Of a stretch of DNA of 48,105 nucleotides, positions 18,714 to 29,306 are shown piece after piece. The translations under genes and the position numbers were made by a program. This DNA comes from an uncultured bacterium (GTDB lineage: Bacteria > Desulfobacterota > BSN033 > UBA1163). Under the pieces are notes generated by a model. It made no database searches, was not told the origin of the DNA, and was given only the letters and a program-made list of their open reading frames with translations. The DNA is taken from the NCBI GenBank assembly GCA_938045955.1, contig CALIBK010000042.1, positions 1 through 48,105 of the forward strand. Reading direction: 5' to 3'. Each line of letters begins with the position of its first letter. The stretch's first letter is position 1.

Positions 18714-19136
18714 TCATTCTTTTTTCTTATCCACCCTTTTTTTAAGGACCTCACTCGCTAAATTGATATTCTTCTGACCATAGTCGGTGATAAAAGCAGC
18801 TAACGATCCAAGGTCCATATCATCCTGATAGGTAGCTAATTTCAGTAACATGGGAAGATTGACCCCTGTGATGACCTCAATCTTTTTCTCTTCCAAAAAG
18901 GAGAGACTGATATTGGAAGGGGTGCCTCCATACATATCCGTTAGGATCAACACTCCCTCCCCACTCTCTACCTTTCGAATAGCGGCAATAATCTTTTCTC
19001 TGATCTCCTCGGTCCCTTCCTTGGGATCAATAGAGACCGACTGAAAATTTTTTAACTCCTCCCCAACCACCAGTTGGGCCGCTGCGATGAGCTCTTCTCC
19101 TAATCGACAGTGCGTCACCACTACTACTCCTACCAT
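18714..19136 (-). CDS. PTS EIIA component, mannose family
   Basis: 140-aa EIIA(Man)-type domain. H9 in VVVTHCRLGEEL is the phosphorylation site; LTDMYGGTPSN (about 66-76) is the second family motif. It is a stand-alone domain without IIB, IIC or IID nearby, which points to signalling rather than sugar import. It sits 6 nt after rapZ and 49 nt before HPr in the same run, a common Desulfobacterota arrangement. Confidence 0.92.
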   Translation of the reverse strand: MVGVVVVTHCRLGEELIAAAQLVVGEELKNFQSVSIDPKEGTEEIREKIIAAIRKVESGEGVLILTDMYGGTPSNISLSFLEEKKIEVITGVNLPMLLKLATYQDDMDLGSLAAFITDYGQKNINLASEVLKKRVDKKKE

Positions 19137-19142
19137 ATTCTT

Positions 19143-20090
19143 TCACTCCTTCTCCGCATCGCGGTGTCGCACCAAGAGAGAGATACCTCTTCCGGCCCAC
19201 TCCTTTCGAAGGATCTCTGCGAGCTGTTGGATGATCACCATGGATCGGTGCCTCCCACCCGTGCAACCAATGGCAATCGTTAAATGAGTCTTTCCTTCCT
19301 TTAAATAGAGGGGAAGAAGAAATCGAACCAACTCATAGATCCGGCGGATGAATTCTTGACTTTCCTCCCATTGAAGCACATATTGGACGACTCTCGGATC
19401 ACTCCCTTTTAATCGTTTGAGTTCTTCCACGAAATAGGGGTTGGGTAAACATCGGGCATCAAGGATCAGGTCAGCCTCAAAAGGAATTCCATAGCTATAC
19501 CCAAAAGAGAGAAGCGTCAGGATCATCTGGTTTGAAACCCATTCCCTCTGGGCGTAAGATTGAATCCTCTCTTTTAGTTGATGGACATTGAAAGAGGATG
19601 TATCGATGACCTCATTCGCCATATCCCGAATTCCTTGAAGCTTCTCCCGTTCCAACCGAATCCCCTCCAGGATTGGTCCCCCGAAGGCTAAAGGGTGTTG
19701 TCGACGGGTCTCACTGAAACGTCTGGTCAGAATGGGATCGGAGGCCTCTAAAAAGAGAATCTCGATTGGATATCCTTCCTCCCTCAATCGTTGGATAATC
19801 TTTCTCGAATCCTCAAAGAAATTTTCCAACTCTCCTACCTGAGGGCTCTCTTTTGAAAAACTGGAGGAAGAGGGAAACAGGGGAAAGGATGAAGCGCTTC
19901 GGATATCCTCTACGACTGCCACTCTTGAAATTCTTCCACCGGATTCCTCACAAAGTTCAAGAAATTTAGGTAAAAGGAGGATGGGAAGATTATCGACACA
20001 ATAGAAACCGATATCCTCTAATGCTTTGATAGCCGTCGTCTTTCCAGACCCAGAGAGACCACTGATCAGAATGATCCGACGAAGTTTCAC
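19143..20090 (-). CDS. rapZ: RapZ/YvcJ-family nucleotide-binding protein
   Basis: P-loop protein of the RapZ family; in E. coli it is the adaptor that delivers the sRNA GlmZ to RNase E, and elsewhere it binds NTPs and signalling nucleotides. Walker A is GLSGSGKTT (about 10-18), Walker-B-like FYCVDNLP, and the C-terminal domain has GCTGGRHRSM. The 315-aa length is about 25 residues over E. coli RapZ; the extra stretch is a serine-rich insert, SSFPLFPSSSSFSKESPQ, near residues 67-84. The GTG start at 20090 overlaps the hprK stop (GTGA). Its function here is inferred from family and from the rpoN/ptsN neighbourhood. Confidence 0.93.
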   Translation of the reverse strand: MKLRRIILISGLSGSGKTTAIKALEDIGFYCVDNLPILLLPKFLELCEESGGRISRVAVVEDIRSASSFPLFPSSSSFSKESPQVGELENFFEDSRKIIQRLREEGYPIEILFLEASDPILTRRFSETRRQHPLAFGGPILEGIRLEREKLQGIRDMANEVIDTSSFNVHQLKERIQSYAQREWVSNQMILTLLSFGYSYGIPFEADLILDARCLPNPYFVEELKRLKGSDPRVVQYVLQWEESQEFIRRIYELVRFLLPLYLKEGKTHLTIAIGCTGGRHRSMVIIQQLAEILRKEWAGRGISLLVRHRDAEKE

Positions 20091-21055
20091 TCCACCTCAC
20101 CTTCGAGCTCCCTTTTCTTTCCCCTTCGCTCCTCCATCGCTTGAAAGAGTTTTTTTTCAAATTCTAAGGCAGAATGGTATCCCATTTTTTTAAGGAGATG
20201 ATTCCTTGCCGCCACTTCAATGATGGTGGTTAAATTTCGTGCGGGGGTTACCGGGATCCGTAACATGGGAAGGCTCACTCCTAAGATGGTATATTTTTCC
20301 TCTTCAAATCCCAAACGATCATGTTCCTGATCATTCTCCCAATCGATTAATTCTAATACCAAATCGATCCTCTTTCTCTCTCGGATCGCTTCCACGCCAA
20401 AAAGACTTCGAATATTAATAATTCCTAATCCTCGAATCTCCATGTGATGCTGGATGACCTCAAAGCCACTCCCGATGAGTGTGGTTGGAGACTTCTTTTG
20501 AATAAAGACCATATCATCAGCCACCAGACGGTGACCTCGAAGGATGAGATCTAAGGCACATTCACTCTTCCCGATCCCACTCCGGCCTAAGAGGAGAAGT
20601 CCTACTCCAAAAACATCCATCAGGACCCCGTGGAGGCTTGTGGTAGGGGAGAGTTTCTCTTCCAGAAATTTGGTGACCCGGTCAATAAATTCCGTGGAGT
20701 TCAGGTTGGTTCGAAAAAGGGGAATCTCTTTCTCTTCTGCTTCATGGAGGAGGTCTTCAGGAATCTCGATATTTCGAGTCACCACCACACAAGAGAGGTT
20801 AAGGTTAAAGATTTGATGGATGACCTTTTGCCGCAATTCCTGGGAAAGGGAAGAAAGATAGGTCATTTCTGTCTTTCCCAGCACCTGAAGCCGGGCAGGA
20901 TTGATATACTGGGTAAAACCAGTTAAGGCCAATCCCATTTTTTGAACCTGGGAATGAGTAATCTTCTTCCTCAGCCCTTTCCGTCCTGCCATCAGGGTGA
21001 GTCCCAGGTTAAAATCTTTATCCTCTTCTAACTCTTGAACGAAAATTTCACCCAT
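20087..21055 (-). CDS. hprK: HPr kinase/phosphorylase
   Basis: Phosphorylates and dephosphorylates S46 of HPr. The N-terminal DRTGG-like domain (about residues 1-130) is followed by the kinase domain with Walker A LLLGRSGIGKSECALDL and the family signature IRGLGIINI, and a C-terminal ARNHLLKKMGY. I chose ATG 21055, which shares one base with the ptsN stop (TGATG); an in-frame TTG lies one codon earlier. The product is 322 aa. Presence of HprK with intact HPr S46 but no catabolite transport genes suggests control of other functions, for example the linked EIIA(Ntr), RapZ and RpoN. Confidence 0.95.
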   Translation of the reverse strand: MGEIFVQELEEDKDFNLGLTLMAGRKGLRKKITHSQVQKMGLALTGFTQYINPARLQVLGKTEMTYLSSLSQELRQKVIHQIFNLNLSCVVVTRNIEIPEDLLHEAEEKEIPLFRTNLNSTEFIDRVTKFLEEKLSPTTSLHGVLMDVFGVGLLLLGRSGIGKSECALDLILRGHRLVADDMVFIQKKSPTTLIGSGFEVIQHHMEIRGLGIINIRSLFGVEAIRERKRIDLVLELIDWENDQEHDRLGFEEEKYTILGVSLPMLRIPVTPARNLTTIIEVAARNHLLKKMGYHSALEFEKKLFQAMEERRGKKRELEGEVE

Positions 21056-21516
21056 CAATACTTTTGATCTTCCTCCGAGATGATCTCATAGAGCTCTCTC
21101 TGAGTTTTGGCCTCCATCAATCGTTTCTTGAAGGAGGCATCTTTTAATAAATTGGCGATCCTGGCCAGGAGATGAAGATTATCTGAAGCAGAATTCTCCG
21201 GGGCCATCACTAAAAAAAAGAGTTGGCAGGGCCGGTGATCGATAGCATCAAAATCCACTCCCTGAACAGAACGTCCAAAGGAGATAATAAATTGTCTTAA
21301 CTTTCTGAGCCGTCCGTGAGGGATGGCTACTCCTTCCCCGATCCCTGTGGAACCCAATTTCTCTCTCTCCTGAAGAATGGTAAGGAGTTCTTCCGATGAG
21401 GAGACTCCACAGGGCTGAACCAGAACCTCGGAGAGCTCTCTCAAAATAGAAGTCTTATCCTTTCCCTTTAACTCTGGAATAATCCACGACTCTTTCAGAT
21501 AGTCTAAGATCTTCAT
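21055..21516 (-). CDS. ptsN: Nitrogen-regulatory PTS protein EIIA(Ntr)
   Basis: 153-aa EIIA(Ntr)/fructose-type domain; phospho-acceptor H67 lies in GVAIPHGRLRKL. The fold is complete, with GSTGIGEG before the histidine and FFLVMAPE after it. It lies between hpf and hprK, with 4-nt and 1-nt overlaps. The rpoN-hpf-ptsN-rapZ neighbourhood is classic in proteobacteria. Likely regulatory targets are potassium transport and sigma-54 functions, by analogy only. Confidence 0.95.
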   Translation of the reverse strand: MKILDYLKESWIIPELKGKDKTSILRELSEVLVQPCGVSSSEELLTILQEREKLGSTGIGEGVAIPHGRLRKLRQFIISFGRSVQGVDFDAIDHRPCQLFFLVMAPENSASDNLHLLARIANLLKDASFKKRLMEAKTQRELYEIISEEDQKY

Positions 21517-21839
21517 CTCATGTCCTTCGACTTTCTTCTCCTTTGGGAAAGATTCATTTTTTTCCCTTTCCCCCTTTTCTCCCGGATCTGACGATCCATC
21601 CTTTCGACCATCTGATCAATGGCAGTATAGAGGTCCCTGTCCTTTCCTTCACTTATATAGGTCATCCCATCTCCAACCATGGTCATCTCTGCAGAATGAA
21701 GAAACTTCTCCACAGAAAGGACTACATGGCCCTCTTTTGGATTCATCATGTATTTTTCCAATTTCTTTACCTTCTCCTGAATATACTCCTTGACGGCAGG
21801 GTCCGTCTCTACATGTCGAAATGTTACTGAAAGTTTCAT
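21513..21839 (-). CDS. hpf: Ribosome hibernation promoting factor (short HPF/YfiA type)
   Basis: 108-aa ribosome-associated protein that promotes ribosome dimerisation or inactivation in slow growth. It has the N-terminal S30AE fold (LSVTFRHVETDPAVKEYIQEK; DLYTAIDQMVERMDRQI) and a short basic tail (RGKGKKMNLSQRRRKSK) but no long C-terminal dimerisation domain. ATG 21839 follows AAGGAG by 7 nt, one of the better SDs in this run. It sits between rpoN and ptsN as in many proteobacteria. Confidence 0.94.
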   Translation of the reverse strand: MKLSVTFRHVETDPAVKEYIQEKVKKLEKYMMNPKEGHVVLSVEKFLHSAEMTMVGDGMTYISEGKDRDLYTAIDQMVERMDRQIREKRGKGKKMNLSQRRRKSKDMR

Positions 21840-21869
21840 CGATCCGCTCCTTTTCTATCCTCAAGGTCT

Positions 21870-23315
21870 TTAGATAATTTTCCTCCGTTCATTGGAGGGA
21901 AGAATCTTTAGCATCTCCCGATACTTCGAAACCGTTCTTCGAGCGATATGAATATTCATCCCCTTTAAGATTTGAACCAGTTTCTCATCACTGTATGGCT
22001 TTCGAGGATCTTCCTTAGCAATGATCTCCCGAAGAAGGTTTTTGATGGTCTCCGAAGCAATGGCCTCTCCCTGGGCTGATGGAATTCCTGTGTTGAAGAA
22101 AAATTTCAATTCATAAATCCCCTGAGGGGTATGCATATATTTATTATGGGTAACCCGGCTGATCGTAGACTCATGCATCTGGATATCCTCTGCCACATCC
22201 CTGAGGACGAGGGGTTTGAGAAACTGAATCCCGTGATCCAGAAAGTCCTTTTGAAATTTCACAATACTTTTCGCCACCTTATAAATAGTTCGCTGACGCT
22301 GATCAATGCTTCGAATCAACCATAGAGCGGATCGCATTTTTTCCTGAATATATTTTCGTTCCTCCTGAAGGCTACGACGGCTTTCAGAAAGGAGACGGCG
22401 ATAATAAGGATTAATCCTCAATTTGGGGATCCCCTCATCATTCAAAGAGATCACATACTCTCCTTCAACTTTATAGACATAGACATCCGGGATGATCTCT
22501 TGAATGATCTCCCCTCCGAACGCCTTTCCTGGTTTTGGATCTAATTTAAAGATGAGGGAGGCTGCTCGTGTCACTCGCTCCAGGGAGAGTCCGAGCTTTT
22601 TTGCAATCGCAGGGTAATTTCGATTCTTCAACAGGGAAAGGTGGTCCGAAATGATCTTCTCGGCTATAGGATCTCTTATCGAAAGCTGTTCCAATTGAAT
22701 CAACAGGCATTCCCGGAGATCTCTTGCTCCTACCCCCACTGGATCGAATTGTTGAATCTTTCGAAGGGCGCTTTCCACGGAAGAGACCGGGACTCCTGTT
22801 TCCGCACTGACTTCCTCCAGAGGAATCTTTAAATAGCCATCCTCATCGAGGTTCCCAATGATCCAGAGACCCGCCCTCTCTTCCTCTTCGGTGAGTTGAG
22901 AGAGCTGGAGCTGCCAGTAGAGATGGTCGAAAAGGGTGGTCCGCTTCGTGAGAAGATTCTCTATCGGAGGTCGATCTTCACCGTCCTGGTCCCTTGGTTT
23001 AACGGAAGGAGTCAAGTTATAGTTTTCTAAATAGCTCTCCCAATCAAACTCATCTGAACCTTCCCCTTCCCCCTTGACTTCGATAGTATGTTCAGAATTC
23101 AGGGAAGACCCTTCTTCCTCTCTCAAAGGTTCCTCATGCCCATCCCCTTCCTCAAACTCCACCTCTTCGAGCAACGGATTCTCTCTCATTTCCTGATTGA
23201 TCAGTTCAACCAGTTCCAAACGAGTCAATTGGAGAAGACGGATTGCCTGCTGAAGTTGGGGGGTAATCACCAACTGTTGGGTCAGTTTAGGAGCTTGCTT
23301 CAGTTCCAAAGCCAT
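21870..23315 (-). CDS. rpoN: RNA polymerase sigma-54 factor
   Basis: Sigma factor for -24/-12 promoters that need an activator ATPase. Glutamine- and leucine-rich region I (LTQQLVITPQLQQAIRLLQL, about residues 11-30), acidic region II, core-binding and helix-turn-helix parts, and the RpoN box ARRTVSKYREMLKI near the C-terminus are all present. The 481-aa length is normal. It is 27 nt downstream of lptB. Two candidate sigma-54 promoters occur in the window (upstream of apgM and of the riboswitch gene), which makes its presence more than positional. Confidence 0.96.
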   Translation of the reverse strand: MALELKQAPKLTQQLVITPQLQQAIRLLQLTRLELVELINQEMRENPLLEEVEFEEGDGHEEPLREEEGSSLNSEHTIEVKGEGEGSDEFDWESYLENYNLTPSVKPRDQDGEDRPPIENLLTKRTTLFDHLYWQLQLSQLTEEEERAGLWIIGNLDEDGYLKIPLEEVSAETGVPVSSVESALRKIQQFDPVGVGARDLRECLLIQLEQLSIRDPIAEKIISDHLSLLKNRNYPAIAKKLGLSLERVTRAASLIFKLDPKPGKAFGGEIIQEIIPDVYVYKVEGEYVISLNDEGIPKLRINPYYRRLLSESRRSLQEERKYIQEKMRSALWLIRSIDQRQRTIYKVAKSIVKFQKDFLDHGIQFLKPLVLRDVAEDIQMHESTISRVTHNKYMHTPQGIYELKFFFNTGIPSAQGEAIASETIKNLLREIIAKEDPRKPYSDEKLVQILKGMNIHIARRTVSKYREMLKILPSNERRKII

Positions 23316-23342
23316 TCGACTCTAACACACCCTTTTTATCAT

Positions 23343-24092
23343 TTATTCTTTTGAAGGAAGATCGATGGAATCCAATTTAAATCTCTCTCCCAGATAGATC
23401 TTTTTTGCTTTTGGACTCTGAGCGATCTCTTCAGGACGTCCGGACTCCAGGAGACGACCTTCATTAATAATATAGGCCCGATCGCAAACCCCTAAGGTTT
23501 CTCGGACGTTATGGTCTGTAATTATAATTCCAATCCCCATGGATTTCAATTGACGGATGATTCCCTGAATGTCTGCTACCGCAATAGGATCAATTCCTGC
23601 AAAAGGTTCGTCTAATAAGATAAACATGGGGGAAAGAACAAGGGCCCGAGTAATCTCCACTCTTCTTCTCTCTCCTCCAGAGAGGCTAAAGGCTTTCTGT
23701 CTTCGAAGGCCAGAGAGCCCTAATTCATTTAAGAGTTTTTCTAATCGTCCCTTTCGGTCTTCCTTTGAAAGGGATAGGGTTTCCAAAATGGCCATGAGGT
23801 TTTCCTCTACCGTTAATTTTCTGAACACCGAGGGCTCCTGAGGGAGATACCCGATCCCTTTTCTGGCTCTCACGTACATAGGAAGCTCTGTTAATTCTTC
23901 TCCATTGAGAAAAATCTTACCTTCATTGGGTCGATAGAGTCCTACAATCATATAAAAAATTGTTGTCTTCCCGGCACCATTTGGTCCAAGGAGCCCTACG
24001 ACCTCTCCTCCCCAGGCCTCCAGAGTGACTCCATCGACCACCTTTCTCCGATGAAAGGTCTTTGTTAGATCTTCACACTTAAGATAGGAAAT
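23343..24092 (-). CDS. lptB: LPS export ABC transporter ATPase LptB, with non-standard start
   Basis: Cytoplasmic ATPase that powers LPS extraction by LptFG. Walker A GLLGPNGAGKTT, Q-loop YLPQEPSVF, signature LSGGERRRVEI, Walker B FILLDEPFAGIDP and switch histidine TDHNVRE are all intact. The first ordinary start is GTG 24041, but it would delete the first strand and the adenine-stacking aromatic. The frame stays open upstream, and ISYLKCEDLTKTFHRRKVVD aligns residue for residue with E. coli MATLTAKNLAKAYKGRRVVE, putting an ATT codon (24090-24092) exactly where the AUG should be. I therefore give 24092 as the probable start (249 aa); GTG 24041 (232 aa) is the conservative alternative. The LptA stop is 8 nt upstream, so coupling is likely. 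Confidence 0.9.
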   Translation of the reverse strand: MSYLKCEDLTKTFHRRKVVDGVTLEAWGGEVVGLLGPNGAGKTTIFYMIVGLYRPNEGKIFLNGEELTELPMYVRARKGIGYLPQEPSVFRKLTVEENLMAILETLSLSKEDRKGRLEKLLNELGLSGLRRQKAFSLSGGERRRVEITRALVLSPMFILLDEPFAGIDPIAVADIQGIIRQLKSMGIGIIITDHNVRETLGVCDRAYIINEGRLLESGRPEEIAQSPKAKKIYLGERFKLDSIDLPSKE

Positions 24093-24100
24093 CCTTCGTT

Positions 24101-24649
24101 CTATTTTTTTTTCTCCTCCTTGGGTGGGGGGATAATCGTGGTCATCACTCTCCCATCTTTCCCTCCCTCTACAAAACTTCTTTCTTCCTCGATGAGATAG
24201 ACCACTTTCCCCCCCCGGATCACATTCTCCCCTTCCCGAATCACCACGTCTCCCTCTAAAACTACCTTATTCTCATTCTGATAAAAGGTTGCCTTTTGGC
24301 TGGTTGCCCTTCGATCCCCCTGGGTGACCTTCACACTCCCCATGGCTACGATCTCCCGGATTCTCCTTGTTTCAGGATCATAATAAAAGGTCAATTGGTT
24401 GGCATAAAGGGTCGCTTCTTCCTGTTTGGCCACCACATTTCCTTTAAATATTACGAGATTCCTTTTTTGATCCCCTTCAACGGTATCAGAGGTAATATCA
24501 ATGGGTGCGCGGGAAGTTGTAAATCCAAATCCTTGAACGGCTCGCTTTGGGGTCTTTTTATCAGAATCTATCTTCTCTTGAGCCCCAACAAAGGGATATA
24601 AGAAGAGATATGAAAAGAGAAAGATTCCTACCCCGATCCTCCTTTTCAT
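24101..24649 (-). CDS. lptA: LPS transport periplasmic protein LptA
   Basis: Periplasmic beta-jellyroll protein that bridges inner and outer membranes for LPS passage (OstA/LptA domain). A basic N-terminus and hydrophobic stretch (RRIGVGIFLFSYLFLYPFVG, ending AQ) form a signal peptide. The jellyroll repeats IDITSDTVEGD, LVIFKGNVVA, NKVVLEGDVVI follow. ATG 24649 overlaps the lptC stop by 4 nt; an in-frame GTG at 24667 is less likely. The tail is proline- then lysine-rich, ending in AAG GAG GAG and nine A bases before TAG, unusual for the end of a gene (see findings). Confidence 0.93.
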   Translation of the reverse strand: MKRRIGVGIFLFSYLFLYPFVGAQEKIDSDKKTPKRAVQGFGFTTSRAPIDITSDTVEGDQKRNLVIFKGNVVAKQEEATLYANQLTFYYDPETRRIREIVAMGSVKVTQGDRRATSQKATFYQNENKVVLEGDVVIREGENVIRGGKVVYLIEEERSFVEGGKDGRVMTTIIPPPKEEKKK

Positions 24650-25233
24650 CCTTTTTCCCCTTTCCACCGGGTTTTGACTTGATGAAGCACTTTAAAGATT
24701 TTATCTTCGAGAGAGATGGAGATCCCCTGACCTTCCAATCGAATCTCCCTTCCTTCTAACTCAACAGGATCCGAGGAGGTCACTTTTTTCTTTAAATGGT
24801 CATAAAAGAGAGAATTGGTCTTCAATTGATAATGATCACTGGTGGTGAGAACGACCTTTCCCATAAGCTCCACATTTTTTGAATCTTGATAAACTTTTCC
24901 TCGATCTCCAGAAAGGGTAATCATCCTTCCATCGGCTGAATAGTAGATAAGTTTCACCTCTTCTAAGAGTAATATATTTTCTTTCTGATATTGATGAATC
25001 GTGTTCGCTTCCAGTTCCCAATGGATCTTTCCCTTCTTCTCTTCCACAAATCGAATCTTCTCCAATTTCTGTTCGATGTTTTCTCCTAATTTGGGAGTCT
25101 CTGCAGGATCCCCTTTCTTCATCTGATCCCGCAGATTCACCCAGAGAAGACCCCCTACCCCGACTATACTCAGTCCGATGAAGACCAGCAGGATCCATTT
25201 TACTCTACGAATCCTCCCTCCCCCTCCTCTCAT
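24646..25233 (-). CDS. lptC: LPS export ABC transporter periplasmic protein LptC
   Basis: Bitopic inner-membrane protein that passes LPS from LptBFG to LptA. A single N-terminal membrane helix (WILLVFIGLSIVGVGGLLWV, about 13-32) is followed by a periplasmic beta-rich domain with repeats such as LEEVKLIYYSADGRMITLSG and VELMGKVVLTT. The 195-aa length is normal. Its ATG shares one base with the kdsD stop (TGATG), and its stop overlaps lptA. LptF and LptG are not in the window. Confidence 0.9.
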   Translation of the reverse strand: MRGGGGRIRRVKWILLVFIGLSIVGVGGLLWVNLRDQMKKGDPAETPKLGENIEQKLEKIRFVEEKKGKIHWELEANTIHQYQKENILLLEEVKLIYYSADGRMITLSGDRGKVYQDSKNVELMGKVVLTTSDHYQLKTNSLFYDHLKKKVTSSDPVELEGREIRLEGQGISISLEDKIFKVLHQVKTRWKGEKG

Positions 25234-26237
25234 CAGACCACCCCAGCCTTTAAAAGATCATGCAGGTGAATCACCCCTACAGGAACCTTTTCCCCTGGTT
25301 GATTGAAAACAAAGAGCGAGGTGATGGAGAATTCCTCCATCCTCTGGATGGCTTTCGCAGCCAGTGCGTCTTTTTCAATCCATTTTGGATTTCGGGTCAT
25401 GACCTCCGAAGCCGTACGGTTGAGGAGATCGTTGAATTTCTCCAGCGCTCTCCGAAGATCCCCATCCGTAATGACCCCGACCAGATGTCCCTCCTCATTT
25501 AAAACTGCTGTGACGCCCAATCGTTTTGAGGTGATCTCAAAAATGACGTCCTTCATTAAGGTTTTTTCAGAAACCTTCGGAAAGGCATCTCCCACATGCA
25601 TTAAGTCTTTCACTGTAAGAAGAAGTCTCTTCCCCAATGTTCCCCCGGGATGGAGAAGAGCAAAATCTTCCTCTTTAAATCCCTTCTTGACCATCAACGT
25701 CACAGCCAAGGCATCTCCGAGGGCGAGGGTGGCTGTCGTGCTGGCTGTCGGGGCTAACCCCAAGGGACAGGCTTCTGTTTTGACATGAATATTTAGGCAC
25801 ACATCTGCGGCCCTGGCTAAAGTAGATTTGAGATTTCCTGTTAAGGCAATTAATCTGTTCCCGTAACGTTTAATGAGAGGGAGGACCTCCAGAAGTTCTC
25901 GGGTCTCACCACTATTCGAGATGGCCATGACAAGATCTTCGCGAGCTAACATCCCGAAATCGCCATTGAGACCCTCCGCAGGATGAATAAAGAAAGAAGG
26001 GGTTCCCGTGCTTGCAAAGGTGGAAGCGATCTTTCGACCGACCAATCCAGATTTGCCCATCCCCATTAAAACGACTCTCCCTTTGCATCCATAAAGAAGG
26101 TCTATTGCTTTGGAAAAATTCTCATCGATTCGCTCAATGAGATCCAAGATGGACTGGGCTTCAATTCTTAACACCCTTTTGGCTTCTTCAATGACATTGA
26201 ATTTGTTCATTTCGTCTATAACCTCAATGGAGCCCAT
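25233..26237 (-). CDS. kdsD: D-arabinose-5-phosphate isomerase
   Basis: Interconverts ribulose 5-phosphate and arabinose 5-phosphate, the first step toward Kdo of the LPS core. An SIS domain (about residues 45-190; VVLMGMGKSGLVGRKIAST, ISNSGETRELLEVL, the HPGGTLGKRL motif) is followed by two CBS domains (about 205-330). The 334-aa length is normal. SD AGAGAGGA precedes ATG 26237. It lies between pyrG (which makes the CTP needed to activate Kdo) and lptC, a coherent LPS context. Confidence 0.95.
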   Translation of the reverse strand: MGSIEVIDEMNKFNVIEEAKRVLRIEAQSILDLIERIDENFSKAIDLLYGCKGRVVLMGMGKSGLVGRKIASTFASTGTPSFFIHPAEGLNGDFGMLAREDLVMAISNSGETRELLEVLPLIKRYGNRLIALTGNLKSTLARAADVCLNIHVKTEACPLGLAPTASTTATLALGDALAVTLMVKKGFKEEDFALLHPGGTLGKRLLLTVKDLMHVGDAFPKVSEKTLMKDVIFEITSKRLGVTAVLNEEGHLVGVITDGDLRRALEKFNDLLNRTASEVMTRNPKWIEKDALAAKAIQRMEEFSITSLFVFNQPGEKVPVGVIHLHDLLKAGVV

Positions 26238-26239
26238 TT

Positions 26240-29186
<2,947 letters not shown>

Positions 29187-29200
29187 TTCTATAAAACCTA

Positions 29201-29227
29201 AATATACCAAAAAGGTAGAAATGTCAA
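29201..29227 (-). promoter_or_regulatory. Possible sigma-70 promoter of apgM
   Basis: Minus strand: -35 TTGACA (29222-29227), 15-nt spacer, -10 TATATT (29201-29206). The start would be near 29194, leaving a leader of about 8 nt before ATG 29186. The short spacer lowers confidence. Confidence 0.4.
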
Positions 29228-29245
29228 ATTAAATCGTATTTTGAA

Positions 29246-29261
29246 AGCAAAAGTTATGCCA
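29246..29261 (-). promoter_or_regulatory. Candidate sigma-54 promoter upstream of apgM
   Basis: Minus strand: TGGCAT-AACTT-TTGCT, with GG and GC 12 nt apart as required; only one mismatch from TGGCAC-N5-TTGCW. It is embedded in the perfect dyad AAAAGTT-GGCAT-AACTTTT. Transcription would start near 29235, about 50 nt before the apgM ATG. The rest of the 120-nt gap holds no gene. Confidence 0.45.
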
Positions 29262-29306
29262 ACTTTTAAGGATAGAGTGTAGATAAATCGGCAGGGGATT
29301 TATGAT

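Noticed and set aside
23343-24649. Programmed -1 frameshift making an LptA-LptB fusion
   Set aside because: The A9 run and internal SD look suitable, but a secreted LptA fused to a cytoplasmic ATPase makes no topological sense; a rare start codon is simpler.
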